Counted from the first letter of the stretch, positions 25,673 through 35,117 are shown. The stretch: 64,000 nt of DNA from Flavobacterium sp. LHD-80 (GCF_030929605.1 NZ_JAVFVS010000008.1:248001-312000); one strand, 5' to 3'. Notes: generated by a model from the sequence alone, not told the origin. Made by a program: numbers and translations.

Positions 25673-25811
25673 GAGGTTCTAAGGGGCTAAGGTTCTGAGG
25701 TACTGAGGTTTTTACTTGATAAATAAAAAGCCGAACGTAAGTTCGGCTTTTTAAATCTCATATTTCAATAACTTAGAACCTTAGTCCCTTAGCACCTCAG
25801 TACCTTAGTCC
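25673..25811. repeat. 8-bp word arrays as inverted arms around a terminator
   Basis: Left: five consecutive 8-mers from 25673 (GAGGTTCT, AAGGGGCT, AAGGTTCT, GAGGTACT, GAGGTTTT). Right: five 8-mers at 25772-25811 (CTTAGAAC, CTTAGTCC, CTTAGCAC, CTCAGTAC, CTTAGTCC). The two sets are roughly reverse complements and flank the terminator at 25727-25752. The right array runs into the final codons of the Lys/Ala-rich gene. Related arrays: 46980-47015 and 49852-49887. Confidence 0.85.
25727..25752. terminator. Terminator between the glycosyltransferase promoter region and the Lys/Ala-rich gene
   Basis: AAAAGCCGAAC and GTTCGGCTTTT pair around GTAA. It is symmetrical enough to work on either strand; on the minus strand it serves the gene ending at 25805. 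Confidence 0.85.
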
Positions 25812-26404
25812 TGAATATAAGTTTTATTTCCATTTTTGTTAATATAGTATTTACCACCTTTTGGTCCGGTATACACTTTTTTGCCGTTGTATTCTCCAGT
25901 AACTTTGTCTGGTACTCTTGGCGCTTTTTCATTAGTTTCTTTTACAGTCTTTGTAGCTGATTTTTTAGCTTTGTCAGCTTCAGCTTTTGCACTTTTGCTT
26001 GCAGCGTCAGCTTTTGTTGCTGTCTTTTTGGCTTTATCGGCTTCGCTTTTTGCTTTTGCAGATTGTTTATCGGCTGCTTTTTTAGCATCGCTTGCAGATT
26101 CCTTTTTAGCTTTTGTTGCAGCTGCGGTCGCATCATCCGCTGCTTTTTTAGATTTGTCAGCAGCTTTTTTAGCATCACTAGCCGATTGTTTTTTAGCTTT
26201 TGTTGCCGATGCTGTTGCATCATCTGCCGCTTTTTTAGATTTGTCGGCTGCTTTTTTAGATTTATCAGCTTCTTTTTTTGCATCGGCTTTAGCTTTTTTT
26301 GCTGCCGCTTCAGTTTGGCTCTTTGTTGCTTTTACTGTGGCATCCTGACCATAGAAGTTAGAAGTGAAAACCACTATAAAACAAAGTAATAATAATTTTT
26401 TCAT
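25805..26404 (-). CDS. Exported Lys/Ala-rich repeat protein with C-terminal basic adaptor-like domain
   Basis: A 199-residue protein: signal peptide (to about residue 20), then about 130 residues of Lys/Ala/Asp/Ser repeats, two near-identical copies of a roughly 29-residue unit (key part KKAADDATASATKAKK), predicted as long charged helix or coiled coil, and a C-terminal domain GEYNGKKVYTGPKGGKYYI that resembles the PBCV-specific basic adaptor domain. The helix is histone-H1-like or TolA-like in composition. Role unknown; a periplasmic or surface polyanion or cell-wall binder is one guess. The last codons overlap an 8-bp word array. Confidence 0.7.
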   Translation of the reverse strand: MKKLLLLCFIVVFTSNFYGQDATVKATKSQTEAAAKKAKADAKKEADKSKKAADKSKKAADDATASATKAKKQSASDAKKAADKSKKAADDATAAATKAKKESASDAKKAADKQSAKAKSEADKAKKTATKADAASKSAKAEADKAKKSATKTVKETNEKAPRVPDKVTGEYNGKKVYTGPKGGKYYINKNGNKTYIQD

Positions 26405-26479
26405 AAGGTTACGTGTTTAAATTTCAATTAAAATTAATCAATTTATTTTTATTTAAACGTAAGTTTTTTCTTTATATTA

Positions 26480-29400
26480 TTAAAAATAGGCGCGAAGTTG
26501 TACGTTTCCGGTATGAATCGTTGTTCCTGTTTCTCCTTTACGGCCTTGATAGTTTAAATTAACATCTAAAAATGACGTTATATTTTTTTGAAGAAGTAAT
26601 TTCCAAACTAAATTTTGCCCGGCTTGAAGTCCTTCCAGCATTTGATATCCTACTGATGAAAATTCGTTTCCGGTAAATTTATTCTCGTAAAAAGAAAACT
26701 CACCATTCAGTGTTACTTTTTTCTCGCCTGCAAATGAAAAAGAAGTTCCAAGTCTATTTTGAACTAAAGTTTCTAAATTGCCAATCTGGTTTTCTTTATT
26801 CTGAAATTCATAAAAGAAATCCAAACTCGTATTTTTCGAAAATAAATAACTGATTTTTGGTGCAATTTGATAACCTTTTAAGTCATAGTTTTTTTCAGCA
26901 AAATCCTCTGAAACTAAATCTGTTTTTATCGTTTTGGTGAAGAAGTTGAAAAGCCAAGTTTTTTGAAGCAAATGCGTGTACTGCAATTGATGCGAATTGT
27001 TGGTGACATTTTGCGATCCAATTGAAAGCAGATTTTTCCCTTTGTTGACCAAATACGAATAAGTTACCGAATGTTTCTGCTTTCCACGATTAAAAAACAA
27101 ACTGTTTCTTAAGCTGGAATTTAATCCCAAAATATTTTCTTCTGAAGAATCAAACGGATTTAGTTCCAAACGTTCACCATTATTTTTCACTTTTCGATCC
27201 ATAATAAAAGAAGTTTGGTTATAGAAGTAAGAAGCGAATTTCTTCAAACCGCTTTCATTCTGCCACTGCATCGGGTTCAAAATCAACGACTGTGAAAATT
27301 TATTCTGATTTGTTTTGATGTAAACTTGATTCGGCAAAAAGATTCTGATAAATCGTGCCTGATCTGAAAATTGTGCAATCTCGAATTCTTCCAATTCTTT
27401 AATTCCGTTGCCATTATAATCATTCCAAGTATAAACACCTTGGCCAGTTGGCACTTCAATATAAGTGAATTCCTGTTGCGCAATGGTTCCAGAACTGGTT
27501 TCATAGGCCGTTCCAACTTGCATTAATTGTGTAAAGAAACGATCGTTATATAAAATCCTCGAATTCAAAGAAGGTTCGTTGCCTCGATTCGGATCTGTAA
27601 AATTTAAGTTTCGATAACTCGCATAAACGGCCAGATTTGTTTTTTTATTCTGAATCAATTTTGACTTAAAATAATAAGTCTGCGAATTGTTGACATGTTG
27701 CAATAATCCGTTTTGTAAACTGTCATTTTTACGTTGAAGAAAACCGATTTCGACAAAAACTTTTGTACTATCTCCACGTCCAATAAAACCACCAAATTCT
27801 GAAAACCGTTGACTCAAGGCCGAAAACTGATTCGTCACTTTATCTTTTTCCTGATTATCTTCAAGTTGCATACTTGCGCCAATCCAGTTTTTCCCAAAAT
27901 GATATTTCGTTCGCGTTTGATTTCGAATAAATTTTGAAACCGAAGCTGTTGCATCCGAATTCAAGAAACTTCCCTGATTTTCAAAAGTCCATTTCTTTAT
28001 TTTAAAAAATGCCGTTGTCGTGTGACGCGTTCCCGCATAACTTTCGCTAAAATCTAATTTCTCAAATTGATACGTCAATAATCCAACATTTGAAGTTTTC
28101 TTCTTCGCAAATAAATCAAAATTAAAACCAGTTGCGAGCAGACTCTGATTTCCTAAAAGAGTTCCGTTTAAATTCCAATCGCGGTTAAATTCGATATTAT
28201 ACAAACGCTCAACCGACTTGAAATTTTCTTCGACAAACTGATAATTTACAAAAGCATCTAACGTCCAAGTCTTAGTAAAAAGTCGTTTTTTGATATTGGT
28301 TTTAAAGGCAATTCCTTCGTTGTTGCCATCATCAATATTCGAAAATAAATTTTTGTCGTTGTTGCTTACAGCAAGTTCAAAATCGGCAAGTGTTTTTTCA
28401 TTCGGATTGTATTTTCCTAAAAAGGTTGCAACCTGCAATTTTATTGGCGGAACTAATTGTACAACGGGTTCGTAATTCCCTTGAAGAATTCCGTTTACAG
28501 GAGGCGCATATTCGTAAATTCTTTCGACCGAATTATTATTTTGAATAATATAATTTCCTGCATTATTGCCAACAAGACTGAATTTTACATTGTATAAGAC
28601 ATCGGCAGAATTGGTTGAATATTCATAAACTTCAACTGAATTGATCAATGTTTTTTTGTATAAAATTTTATTATCAGAATATGTATCTTCAAATGCAGAC
28701 GGTGCTTTCATCAAATCTGGATTATCGCCAGCCTGACTTAAAACCTGAACTTGATCTTTAGAAAGATTTTGCTGTAAAGGCTGATTTTTTAAATCATTTT
28801 CAGAATAAACATAACCGCCAAAACTCCAGCTTTTTGTTTCATGCGTACCACCGGCATACGTTACAAGTCTGTTGTAATTTCGTTCAGAATATTGGTATTC
28901 AACATTGATACGCATTTCAGAAGTAATCGTGAAAAGAGAAGTAAAAACAATTTCACCAGCATTATAATCAATTACATAATCATTATTTTCACCACGTTTC
29001 AGCAAAACCCCATTTACATAAACACGCTCTGAACCGGAAATAACTAAAACATACAATTCACCATTTTGGCCTTTTAATTTATATGGACCTTGATTTCCTT
29101 CTTGACCAACAAAAGTACTTTTGGCATATTGGCCTTTTACAAAAGCAACTGAGGCAAAGACATTGGTTTTGCTTTTTCCAGTATCAAAATCAAAACTTGC
29201 CGAAAGTCCCTGAACTTTTTTGTTGAAATTTAGAAATTGCGTTTTTCGATTTTCCAGAAATACATCGCCGGCGCGAATGTTCCAATCATCGCTAAAAAGC
29301 TCCATAAAAATATTGTCAAACTGATCCAGCTTTTGTGAATAACCGCCATCCTGCAACGGAATATTATTGTCCTGAAGTGAGGCTCGCAAACTGACTTTGT

Positions 29401-29911
29401 CGGAGATTTTTCCCGTAATCTGTAAATCTAAATTTGAGTTTAAAACCGTATTTTGATTGTTCCCGACCGTAACGCCACGCGTAATGCTTCCGGAAGTATT
29501 TAAACCATCAAACGGAACAACTTTTTTAGTATTGGCATTGTCAATTTTATACAGTTTTTCAGTTCCAGCGTCGTTGCTGACTACTTGATCTGATTTGTAA
29601 AGACTATATTCTTTGGTAATAAAATCAGGATATTTTAAATAATTGACGATTAAAGTATCTGAAATCGAGGTGAATTTTTCGTTTAAAAGAAGTCTTCCTT
29701 TTTGAAAATCAATTTTATAAAAAGAAGAATCGATAACTTCATTTTTAGTATTTAAAAGCTGGAAATAACTTGGGTTTATGCTGAATTTTTCCAGATGAAT
29801 GGTATCGCGCGTTGCGATTACTTTTTTTGTTTTATACGGAGATTCTGTTTCCTGAGCCTGAAGCGCAGAAAACCAAATGAAAACCGTTAAAAAAAGTAAT
29901 TTTTTCAACAT
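26480..29911 (-). CDS. Large outer-membrane or cell-surface protein
   Basis: A 1143-residue protein with a signal peptide (LQAQ, about residue 20). A beta-sandwich-like N-terminus (20-110) is followed by GSITRGVTVGNNQN (about 137-150) and long runs of alternating hydrophobic and polar residues with many aromatic strand ends up to the terminal VQLRAYF, indicating a large barrel. SGSERVYVNGVLLKRG and YVIDYNAGEIVFT resemble segments of large flavobacterial surface proteins with SprA-like flavour, but I cannot assign a family. Its promoter has a perfect TACTTTTG. Confidence 0.65.
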   Translation of the reverse strand: MLKKLLFLTVFIWFSALQAQETESPYKTKKVIATRDTIHLEKFSINPSYFQLLNTKNEVIDSSFYKIDFQKGRLLLNEKFTSISDTLIVNYLKYPDFITKEYSLYKSDQVVSNDAGTEKLYKIDNANTKKVVPFDGLNTSGSITRGVTVGNNQNTVLNSNLDLQITGKISDKVSLRASLQDNNIPLQDGGYSQKLDQFDNIFMELFSDDWNIRAGDVFLENRKTQFLNFNKKVQGLSASFDFDTGKSKTNVFASVAFVKGQYAKSTFVGQEGNQGPYKLKGQNGELYVLVISGSERVYVNGVLLKRGENNDYVIDYNAGEIVFTSLFTITSEMRINVEYQYSERNYNRLVTYAGGTHETKSWSFGGYVYSENDLKNQPLQQNLSKDQVQVLSQAGDNPDLMKAPSAFEDTYSDNKILYKKTLINSVEVYEYSTNSADVLYNVKFSLVGNNAGNYIIQNNNSVERIYEYAPPVNGILQGNYEPVVQLVPPIKLQVATFLGKYNPNEKTLADFELAVSNNDKNLFSNIDDGNNEGIAFKTNIKKRLFTKTWTLDAFVNYQFVEENFKSVERLYNIEFNRDWNLNGTLLGNQSLLATGFNFDLFAKKKTSNVGLLTYQFEKLDFSESYAGTRHTTTAFFKIKKWTFENQGSFLNSDATASVSKFIRNQTRTKYHFGKNWIGASMQLEDNQEKDKVTNQFSALSQRFSEFGGFIGRGDSTKVFVEIGFLQRKNDSLQNGLLQHVNNSQTYYFKSKLIQNKKTNLAVYASYRNLNFTDPNRGNEPSLNSRILYNDRFFTQLMQVGTAYETSSGTIAQQEFTYIEVPTGQGVYTWNDYNGNGIKELEEFEIAQFSDQARFIRIFLPNQVYIKTNQNKFSQSLILNPMQWQNESGLKKFASYFYNQTSFIMDRKVKNNGERLELNPFDSSEENILGLNSSLRNSLFFNRGKQKHSVTYSYLVNKGKNLLSIGSQNVTNNSHQLQYTHLLQKTWLFNFFTKTIKTDLVSEDFAEKNYDLKGYQIAPKISYLFSKNTSLDFFYEFQNKENQIGNLETLVQNRLGTSFSFAGEKKVTLNGEFSFYENKFTGNEFSSVGYQMLEGLQAGQNLVWKLLLQKNITSFLDVNLNYQGRKGETGTTIHTGNVQLRAYF

Positions 29912-29933
29912 AAATACTTTAACTCTAAAAAGC

Positions 29934-29941
29934 CAAAAGTA
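29934..29941 (-). promoter_or_regulatory. -7 element of the large outer-membrane protein gene
   Basis: TACTTTTG on the minus strand, 22 bases upstream of the ATG at 29911. Confidence 0.5.
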
Positions 29942-30026
29942 GTATTTATAATTGGGAAATGTTTGGTTGGTTATTTTGTTTATAATGAGTTATTGATGAG
30001 TTCTGTAATTACAACTGCTTTTGCAT

Positions 30027-31049
30027 TCATACATTTTTAAGAGTTTGGTTTTCTTCTATTTTGAGTCTGGTTTCATTTATAAACTCATTTACATTATCAA
30101 TGTAGAATAATACCTTTTTTGAGTTTTTTGTTATTCCAAAAGGGAGTTTGAAATTTTGGTCGTTTTTTAATTCTAATGCAATATTGTGTGGCTCCATTTT
30201 ACCTAATAATGCATATTTTACAAGTTCAGGACTTTTTTTATAATCGCCTTCAAATTTATTGATTGATAAAATCGAATGCATTGGAATTTCTGTAGTTTCA
30301 AAAAGACCATAACGAAGGACGATTTTTTGAGAAAGTACAAGATGTGTTCTGAAAAAAATAGCTTTGAGATGACCAATTAAATTGATTAACAGATAAACAT
30401 GAAGTACAAGAAGCAAAATGGCTAAAGGTTTATTTCGGGAAATTAAAAGCGCATGAAAGCCAAACGCTTCAAAAACAGAAACAAGCATTAATCCAAAGTA
30501 AAGACCGCTAACACCGCTGTTGTGATATCCTGAAAAATCGTTTTTAGTCTTTTTATCACCTTGCCATTTTATAAAACAATAATAAAAGGAGCAAATTTCA
30601 AAGGCAATCATCTTTCCCAATTTTTGAAAACGCACTGACTTTTTTAAAGAGTCAGTGATGATTGAATGGGCATCTTGCTCAATGTTTTCTTTCTGTTTTG
30701 TTGCATTTTTAAAATCTCTTAAAAACAAAAATACTTTCCAAATTAAGAATAGTAAAAAAGCGATGTTTAAATATATTTTCAATTGAAACAATCTTTCGAA
30801 AAAATTATTTTCCATTGAAAATATATAGGGCGTTATTTTAAATATCGAATAAAAAACAAACCAAAAAGTGAGTTCTGTTTGTTTTTTTCTTGTGAGCAAA
30901 TAGTATATAAAAGGAGCGACGATTAAAAATAGACCAGTTAAAAGCGATAAGAAATCAGAATTTTGTTTGATGGAATTATTTAAGCCCAAAAAGGCAATGA
31001 CAATTTCTATTAAGATGAAAATAATTAATGAACTGTATTTTTTTAACAT
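30027..31049 (-). CDS. Integral membrane protein of unknown function
   Basis: A 340-residue protein with hydrophobic segments at about 8-24, 36-54, 61-75, 91-109, then a cytosolic loop (about 113-165), and two more helices near 178-200 and 207-235; the final 100 residues look like a soluble beta-rich domain (RYGLFETTEIPMHSILSINKFEG) reminiscent of bacterial PH-like domains. No family is recognised. It has a -7-like sequence only in weak form and stands alone between the surface protein and lysC. Confidence 0.6.
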   Translation of the reverse strand: MLKKYSSLIIFILIEIVIAFLGLNNSIKQNSDFLSLLTGLFLIVAPFIYYLLTRKKQTELTFWFVFYSIFKITPYIFSMENNFFERLFQLKIYLNIAFLLFLIWKVFLFLRDFKNATKQKENIEQDAHSIITDSLKKSVRFQKLGKMIAFEICSFYYCFIKWQGDKKTKNDFSGYHNSGVSGLYFGLMLVSVFEAFGFHALLISRNKPLAILLLVLHVYLLINLIGHLKAIFFRTHLVLSQKIVLRYGLFETTEIPMHSILSINKFEGDYKKSPELVKYALLGKMEPHNIALELKNDQNFKLPFGITKNSKKVLFYIDNVNEFINETRLKIEENQTLKNV

Positions 31050-31143
31050 GGGGTTTTTCTAAATAAAAATGCAATCAAACAAGAATGTTTTACTTCAAGA
31101 GTAAATTTAGTCAATTTATTTAAGAATTTTTTGACTTAATAAA

Positions 31144-31173
31144 AAAGGCCTCGCAATTAAGCGAAGCCTTTCT
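31144..31173 (-). terminator. Terminator of the aspartate kinase gene
   Basis: AAAGGC-TCGC (31144-31154) pairs with GCGA-GCCTTT (31161-31171) around AATTAA with one mismatch; the A run on its left gives the U tail on the minus strand. Confidence 0.8.
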
Positions 31174-31216
31174 AAAATATAGTTGAATTGAAATAATTAC
31201 CTTTTATAAAGCAATA

Positions 31217-32476
31217 TTAATTTAGCTCTTTAGTCACAATCTGCATTGTTTCGCGGCTTACTTGTTTCAATAAAACTTCTTTATCTTTTTCAACCGTTTC
31301 AGCAGCTTGTTCTGTAAAGTGGCGAATCGTGTAAAGTGTTACATTTTCGCTGTATTCTACTTTGAATTTTTTCGAAAGAATCGCATTCAATTCATTGAAA
31401 TTCCCAAATTTATCTTCCACACAAACAGAGAAACTAATCGCCGAATTCTGAATTAAGTTTACTTTGATTTTAAATTCGTGGAATAGTCCAAAAATCTCAC
31501 TGATGTTTTCTTCCATAATAAAAGAGAAATCAATTGATGAAAGCGAAATTAAAAGTTGTTCTCTTTTTACAATAAAACAAGGATATTGCGGTTCAAGATC
31601 AACCCCTTTAGAAACACAAGTTCCTTTTAATAAAGGATTGATGAATGATTTTACGTATAACGGAATCTCTTTTTTCTGTAACGGCTGTAATGTTTTTGGG
31701 TGAATAACCGTCGCTCCGTAAAACGCTAATTCGATTGCTTCACGATACGAAATTTGGTTTAACAAACTTGCATTTTCAAAATAACGCGGATCAGCATTCA
31801 TAACTCCAGGAACGTCTTTCCAGATTGTTACGCTTTCGGCATTTAAGCAATAAGCAAAAATTCCAGCAGTATAATCTGAACCTTCACGGCCAAGAGTTGT
31901 TGTAAAATTGTTTTCGTCAGCACCTAAAAATCCTTGTGTGATATTTAAAATTTTGCGAGGTACATTTTTACTGATCAATTGTTGTGTCGCTTCCCAATCA
32001 ACTTCGGCATCTCTATAAGTTGCGTCAGTTTTGATGAAGTTGCGAACATCAAGCCATTGCGTTTGAATTCCTCTGAAATTCATATAATGACTTAAAATAT
32101 TGGTAGAAATTAATTCTCCAAAACTTACTACCTGATCATAAACGAAATTGTAATTTGGCGATTTGTTATGGGCCAAAAAATATTCTAATTCCTCAAATTG
32201 TGCATTTACAGCTCCGAAAACTTCATTATTTTCGTCGTCAAATAAATCCAATAGGATTTGATTGTGATATTTTTTTATTTCTTGTACTGAAGAATTTAAC
32301 TCAGCCGATTTTTCAAAATAATTCTTGATAACCACTTCAAGAGCATTTGTTGTTTTTCCCATAGCCGAAACTACTAGAATTACATCTTCATAACCTACTT
32401 TTTGTAAAACGTCATAAACGTTTTTAATTCCATCTGCATCTTTTACCGATGCTCCACCAAATTTAAATACTCTCAT
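31217..32476 (-). CDS. lysC: Aspartate kinase
   Basis: A 419-residue aspartokinase making aspartyl phosphate, the first step to Lys, Thr and Met. The N-terminal KFGGASVKDADGI (residues 5-17) carries the nucleotide-binding lysine, GREGSDYTAGIFAYCL is the substrate region and two ACT domains occupy the last 130 residues (feedback control). The ATG at 32476 is chosen because RVFKFGGAS is the family N-terminus; the longer frame upstream has no similarity. It is monofunctional (no homoserine dehydrogenase fused). Upstream lies a GNAT acetyltransferase in the same direction. Confidence 0.93.
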   Translation of the reverse strand: MRVFKFGGASVKDADGIKNVYDVLQKVGYEDVILVVSAMGKTTNALEVVIKNYFEKSAELNSSVQEIKKYHNQILLDLFDDENNEVFGAVNAQFEELEYFLAHNKSPNYNFVYDQVVSFGELISTNILSHYMNFRGIQTQWLDVRNFIKTDATYRDAEVDWEATQQLISKNVPRKILNITQGFLGADENNFTTTLGREGSDYTAGIFAYCLNAESVTIWKDVPGVMNADPRYFENASLLNQISYREAIELAFYGATVIHPKTLQPLQKKEIPLYVKSFINPLLKGTCVSKGVDLEPQYPCFIVKREQLLISLSSIDFSFIMEENISEIFGLFHEFKIKVNLIQNSAISFSVCVEDKFGNFNELNAILSKKFKVEYSENVTLYTIRHFTEQAAETVEKDKEVLLKQVSRETMQIVTKELN

Positions 32477-32550
32477 TTTTAATTTATAGATTTTAATTTC
32501 AGATTTCAGATTCAAATCGAAACCTAGCATATTTTGTGTTTTTTGCCACT

Positions 32551-32612
32551 CCCGATAGTTATCGGGATAAAATGATTTAAACAGATTTTAAAATCATTTT
32601 AATCCTTATAAT
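32551..32612. repeat. Small palindromes between the GNAT gene and lysC
   Basis: CCCGATA and TATCGGG (32551-32566) form a tight hairpin, followed by AAAATGATTT and AAAATCATTTT, an imperfect inverted repeat. They may terminate or attenuate transcription from the GNAT gene on the minus strand. Confidence 0.6.
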
Positions 32613-32628
32613 CTGTGGCAAACTATTT

Positions 32629-33129
32629 TTATAATTTTTCTAAGAACGAATTAACTCCCGCTTCATCCATTTGCACAACTTGCCAGTCTTCTAGAATTCT
32701 TGCGCCAGAATTCTTGTAAAAATTAACTGCCGGTGTATTCCATGCTAAAACATTCCATTCCACTCTTCGAACGTTGTCTTTTTTCCCTTGTTTCATGATT
32801 TCAGCATAAAGCGCCGATCCTAATCCAGTACCGCGCATTTTTTCTTTTACAATCAAATCTTCAAGATGTATTGTTTTTCCTTTCCAAGTCGAATAGCGGT
32901 AATAGTACAATGCAATTCCAACTATTTCTTTTCCGTTTTTGCTTTCTTCTGAATCACTTTCAATCTCTGCCACAAAAACCTGAAAAAGAGGTTTTTCTCC
33001 AAATCCGTCACGAACTAAATCTTCTTCTGTAATTACGACAGCTTCAGGTTCTTTTTCGAATATCGCCAGCTCCTGAATTAATCCTAAAACCGATTTCATG
33101 TCTTCGGGATTTCCTTTTCTAATATTCAT
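32629..33129 (-). CDS. GNAT family N-acetyltransferase
   Basis: A 166-residue acetyltransferase with the acetyl-CoA-binding signature MRGTGLGSALYAEIMKQG (about residues 99-116; R/Q-x-x-G-x-G/A present), preceded by the LEDLIVKEKMRG strand. Resembles the diamine acetyltransferase-like branch (NIRKGNPEDMKSVLGLIQELA at the N-terminus). Substrate unknown. It is divergent from fructose-bisphosphatase over 171 bases with a perfect -7 TATATTTG on its own strand at 33208-33201. Confidence 0.88.
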   Translation of the reverse strand: MNIRKGNPEDMKSVLGLIQELAIFEKEPEAVVITEEDLVRDGFGEKPLFQVFVAEIESDSEESKNGKEIVGIALYYYRYSTWKGKTIHLEDLIVKEKMRGTGLGSALYAEIMKQGKKDNVRRVEWNVLAWNTPAVNFYKNSGARILEDWQVVQMDEAGVNSFLEKL

Positions 33130-33200
33130 TTATTCGTATTATTAAGTGTTTATTAGCTAAAAAAGCATTTATTTATAAGGTACTTTTTGCTATTAATTAG

Positions 33201-33208
33201 CAAATATA
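33201..33208 (-). promoter_or_regulatory. -7 element of the GNAT gene
   Basis: TATATTTG on the minus strand. A weaker -7-like GATATTTG on the plus strand (33261-33268) may serve fructose-bisphosphatase. Confidence 0.5.
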
Positions 33209-33300
33209 CAATAGTAGCAAACTAACAAAATAATTTTTAAATCATTCTCACAAAATAAGCGATATTTGTGACTTTAAATTAAAACTATAACGATATAGCA

Positions 33301-34305
33301 ATGGAAGAACGCAATAAAACACTGGGAGAGTTTATTATTGAGAACCAAAAAGCATTTCAGTATTCGTCGGGAGAACTTTCCCGGATTATCAACTCTATAC
33401 GTTTGGCGGCAAAAGTCGTAAACTATAAAGTTAACCAAGCAGGATTAGTGGATATTATTGGCGCCGCCGGCGAACAAAATATTCAAGGAGAAGACCAGCA
33501 AAAATTAGATGTGTATGCCAACGAAGTATTTATCCAGACGTTAATAAACCGTGAGATTGTCTGTGGTATTGCTTCAGAAGAAAACGACGATTTTATAACT
33601 GTTCAGGGGAGCGACAACAGTCATAATAATAAGTACGTGATCTTAATGGATCCGCTTGACGGATCTTCAAACATTGATGTAAATGTTTCTGTAGGAACGA
33701 TTTTTTCTGTTTTTAGAAGAATTACGCCAATAGGAACCCCGGTAACAAGTGAGGATTTTTTACAACCGGGAATCAATCAAGTGGCGGCAGGTTATGTAAT
33801 TTATGGAACTTCGACAATGCTGGTTTATACCACCGGACATGGAGTAAATGGTTTTACACTGAATCCGGCAATTGGTACATTTTATCTTTCACATCCAAAT
33901 ATGAGATTTCCAGAAAACGGAAATATCTATTCGGTAAATGAAGGGAACTATGTTCATTTTCCGCAGGGAGTAAAGAATTACATTAAATATTGTCAGCGTG
34001 AAGAAGAGGACAGACCTTATACTTCGCGATATATAGGAAGTCTTGTAGCCGATTTTCATCGAAATATGATTAAAGGTGGTGTTTATATTTATCCGACAAG
34101 CTCAAAAGCGCCAAAAGGGAAATTACGTTTATTATATGAATGTAACCCAATGGCTTTTATTGCAGAACAAGCCGGAGGAAAAGCAACAGATGGTTTTGGA
34201 AGAATTATGGAAATCCAGCCGACTGAATTGCATCAAAGAGTTCCGTTTTTCTGCGGAAGCAAAAATATGGTAGAAAAAGCTGAGGAATTTATGGCTGCTG
34301 AATAA
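33301..34305 (+). CDS. fbp: Fructose-1,6-bisphosphatase class 1
   Basis: Gluconeogenic phosphatase converting fructose 1,6-bisphosphate to fructose 6-phosphate in the cytoplasm. The 334-residue protein has the metal-binding motif [13 protein letters not shown] (about residues 116-128), GIASEE (about 96-101), the substrate-binding [13 protein letters not shown] and the C-terminal active-site segment [17 protein letters not shown]. The ATG at 33301 gives the standard family N-terminus ([11 protein letters not shown]). Its stop lies one base before an inverted-repeat arm. Confidence 0.95.
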   Translation: MEERNKTLGEFIIENQKAFQYSSGELSRIINSIRLAAKVVNYKVNQAGLVDIIGAAGEQNIQGEDQQKLDVYANEVFIQTLINREIVCGIASEENDDFITVQGSDNSHNNKYVILMDPLDGSSNIDVNVSVGTIFSVFRRITPIGTPVTSEDFLQPGINQVAAGYVIYGTSTMLVYTTGHGVNGFTLNPAIGTFYLSHPNMRFPENGNIYSVNEGNYVHFPQGVKNYIKYCQREEEDRPYTSRYIGSLVADFHRNMIKGGVYIYPTSSKAPKGKLRLLYECNPMAFIAEQAGGKATDGFGRIMEIQPTELHQRVPFFCGSKNMVEKAEEFMAAE

Positions 34306-34344
34306 AAGTATTCAGTGATCAGTTTTTAGTATTCAGTCATAGTC

Positions 34345-34379
34345 ACCTAACAGGTTTTAAAAATCTGTTAGGTTTTTTT
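34345..34379 (+). terminator. Terminator of fbp
   Basis: ACCTAACAG (34345-34353) pairs with CTGTTAGGT (34365-34373) followed by a T run. Confidence 0.88.
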
Positions 34380-34416
34380 GTTTCAGGTTTCAAGCTTGCT
34401 TTTGACAATAAACAGT

Positions 34417-34456
34417 AAACCCGACAAGTTTCTAAAAACTTGTCGGGTTTATTTTT
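34417..34456. terminator. Second terminator between fbp and the TerB gene
   Basis: AAACCCGACAAGTT (34417-34430) and AACTTGTCGGGTTT (34437-34450) are perfect arms with T-rich right and A-rich left flanks, so it probably works for both converging genes. Same stem family as 5071-5101. Confidence 0.85.
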
Positions 34457-34516
34457 AATTTCATTCGCAGTCAAGTTTCAGTATAAAACTGAACACTAAA
34501 AACTGATCACTGAATA

Positions 34517-34948
34517 CTATTTATGCATATGTTGCATTTCGTAAATAAAAGTATCTCCGTCAACTTTTTGGTCTACTAAAGACAATGCTTTTGCAATAAT
34601 ATAATCTACGTTGCTTGGAGTAAATCCTAAAGCTACACTTATCTTTTTCAATAATACCTCTTGTTTGTCCTCAAGATGATGATCAACGTGTACCATTCTT
34701 GTTAAATCGTATAAACGCTCTAAACGCTGTACATATGAATAAGGTGGGTTAATAGGATATTTTAATGGATCGCTAAGAATTTCTTCGTATTCCGATTCTG
34801 TAATTTCTAAACGAGAAGCAAGTTTATCTAAAAAGGCTTTTTCTTCTGGGTATACAACTCCATCTGCTAATGCTACGCGAACAATAGCAGAAAAGTGGCC
34901 TTTATTTCTTTGCTTGAATTCGCTATCAAATAATTCTGAAAATGACAT
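34517..34948 (-). CDS. TerB-family protein
   Basis: A 143-residue all-helical protein of the TerB (tellurite-resistance B) fold: the core AIVRVALADGVVYPEEKAFL (about residues 20-39) with the DGxxxxEE metal-binding pattern, and a second half with LDLTR-like helices. TerB proteins link membrane and metal-responsive processes; no other ter genes are nearby, so its role here is unspecified. Promoter -7 TATCTTTG (34978-34971, minus strand) lies 22 bases upstream. Confidence 0.82.
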   Translation of the reverse strand: MSFSELFDSEFKQRNKGHFSAIVRVALADGVVYPEEKAFLDKLASRLEITESEYEEILSDPLKYPINPPYSYVQRLERLYDLTRMVHVDHHLEDKQEVLLKKISVALGFTPSNVDYIIAKALSLVDQKVDGDTFIYEMQHMHK

Positions 34949-35117
34949 AATTAATAAGGTTTTTGTTAAACAAAGATAAAAGTTATTTTAATTCATAATT
35001 TTAAATTTCTCATAAAATTTAACTTATTTTTCTGCGTTGTTTTAGAGATGGACTTCATGAAATTTTCAAAATAAGTCGTAAGTTTACATCCCCTAATCAT
35101 TTAATATTACAACCCCT

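Larger units (their letters stand above)
34307..34518. repeat. 31-bp inverted repeat of GTTCAGT/ATTCAGT words bounding an intergenic region
   Basis: Arms 34307-34337 and 34488-34518 differ at one of 31 positions (ATTCAGT versus GTTCAGT). The left arm starts one base after the fbp stop and the right arm overlaps the stop codon of the TerB gene by two bases. Between them are only two terminators. Same family as 16084-16179. Confidence 0.9.

Noticed and set aside
25881..26389. Long open frames on the plus strand opposite the Lys/Ala-rich gene
   Set aside because: They arise because GCT/AAA-type repeats are open in several frames; composition (Ala/Ser/Phe-rich) and lack of start support mark them as shadows.
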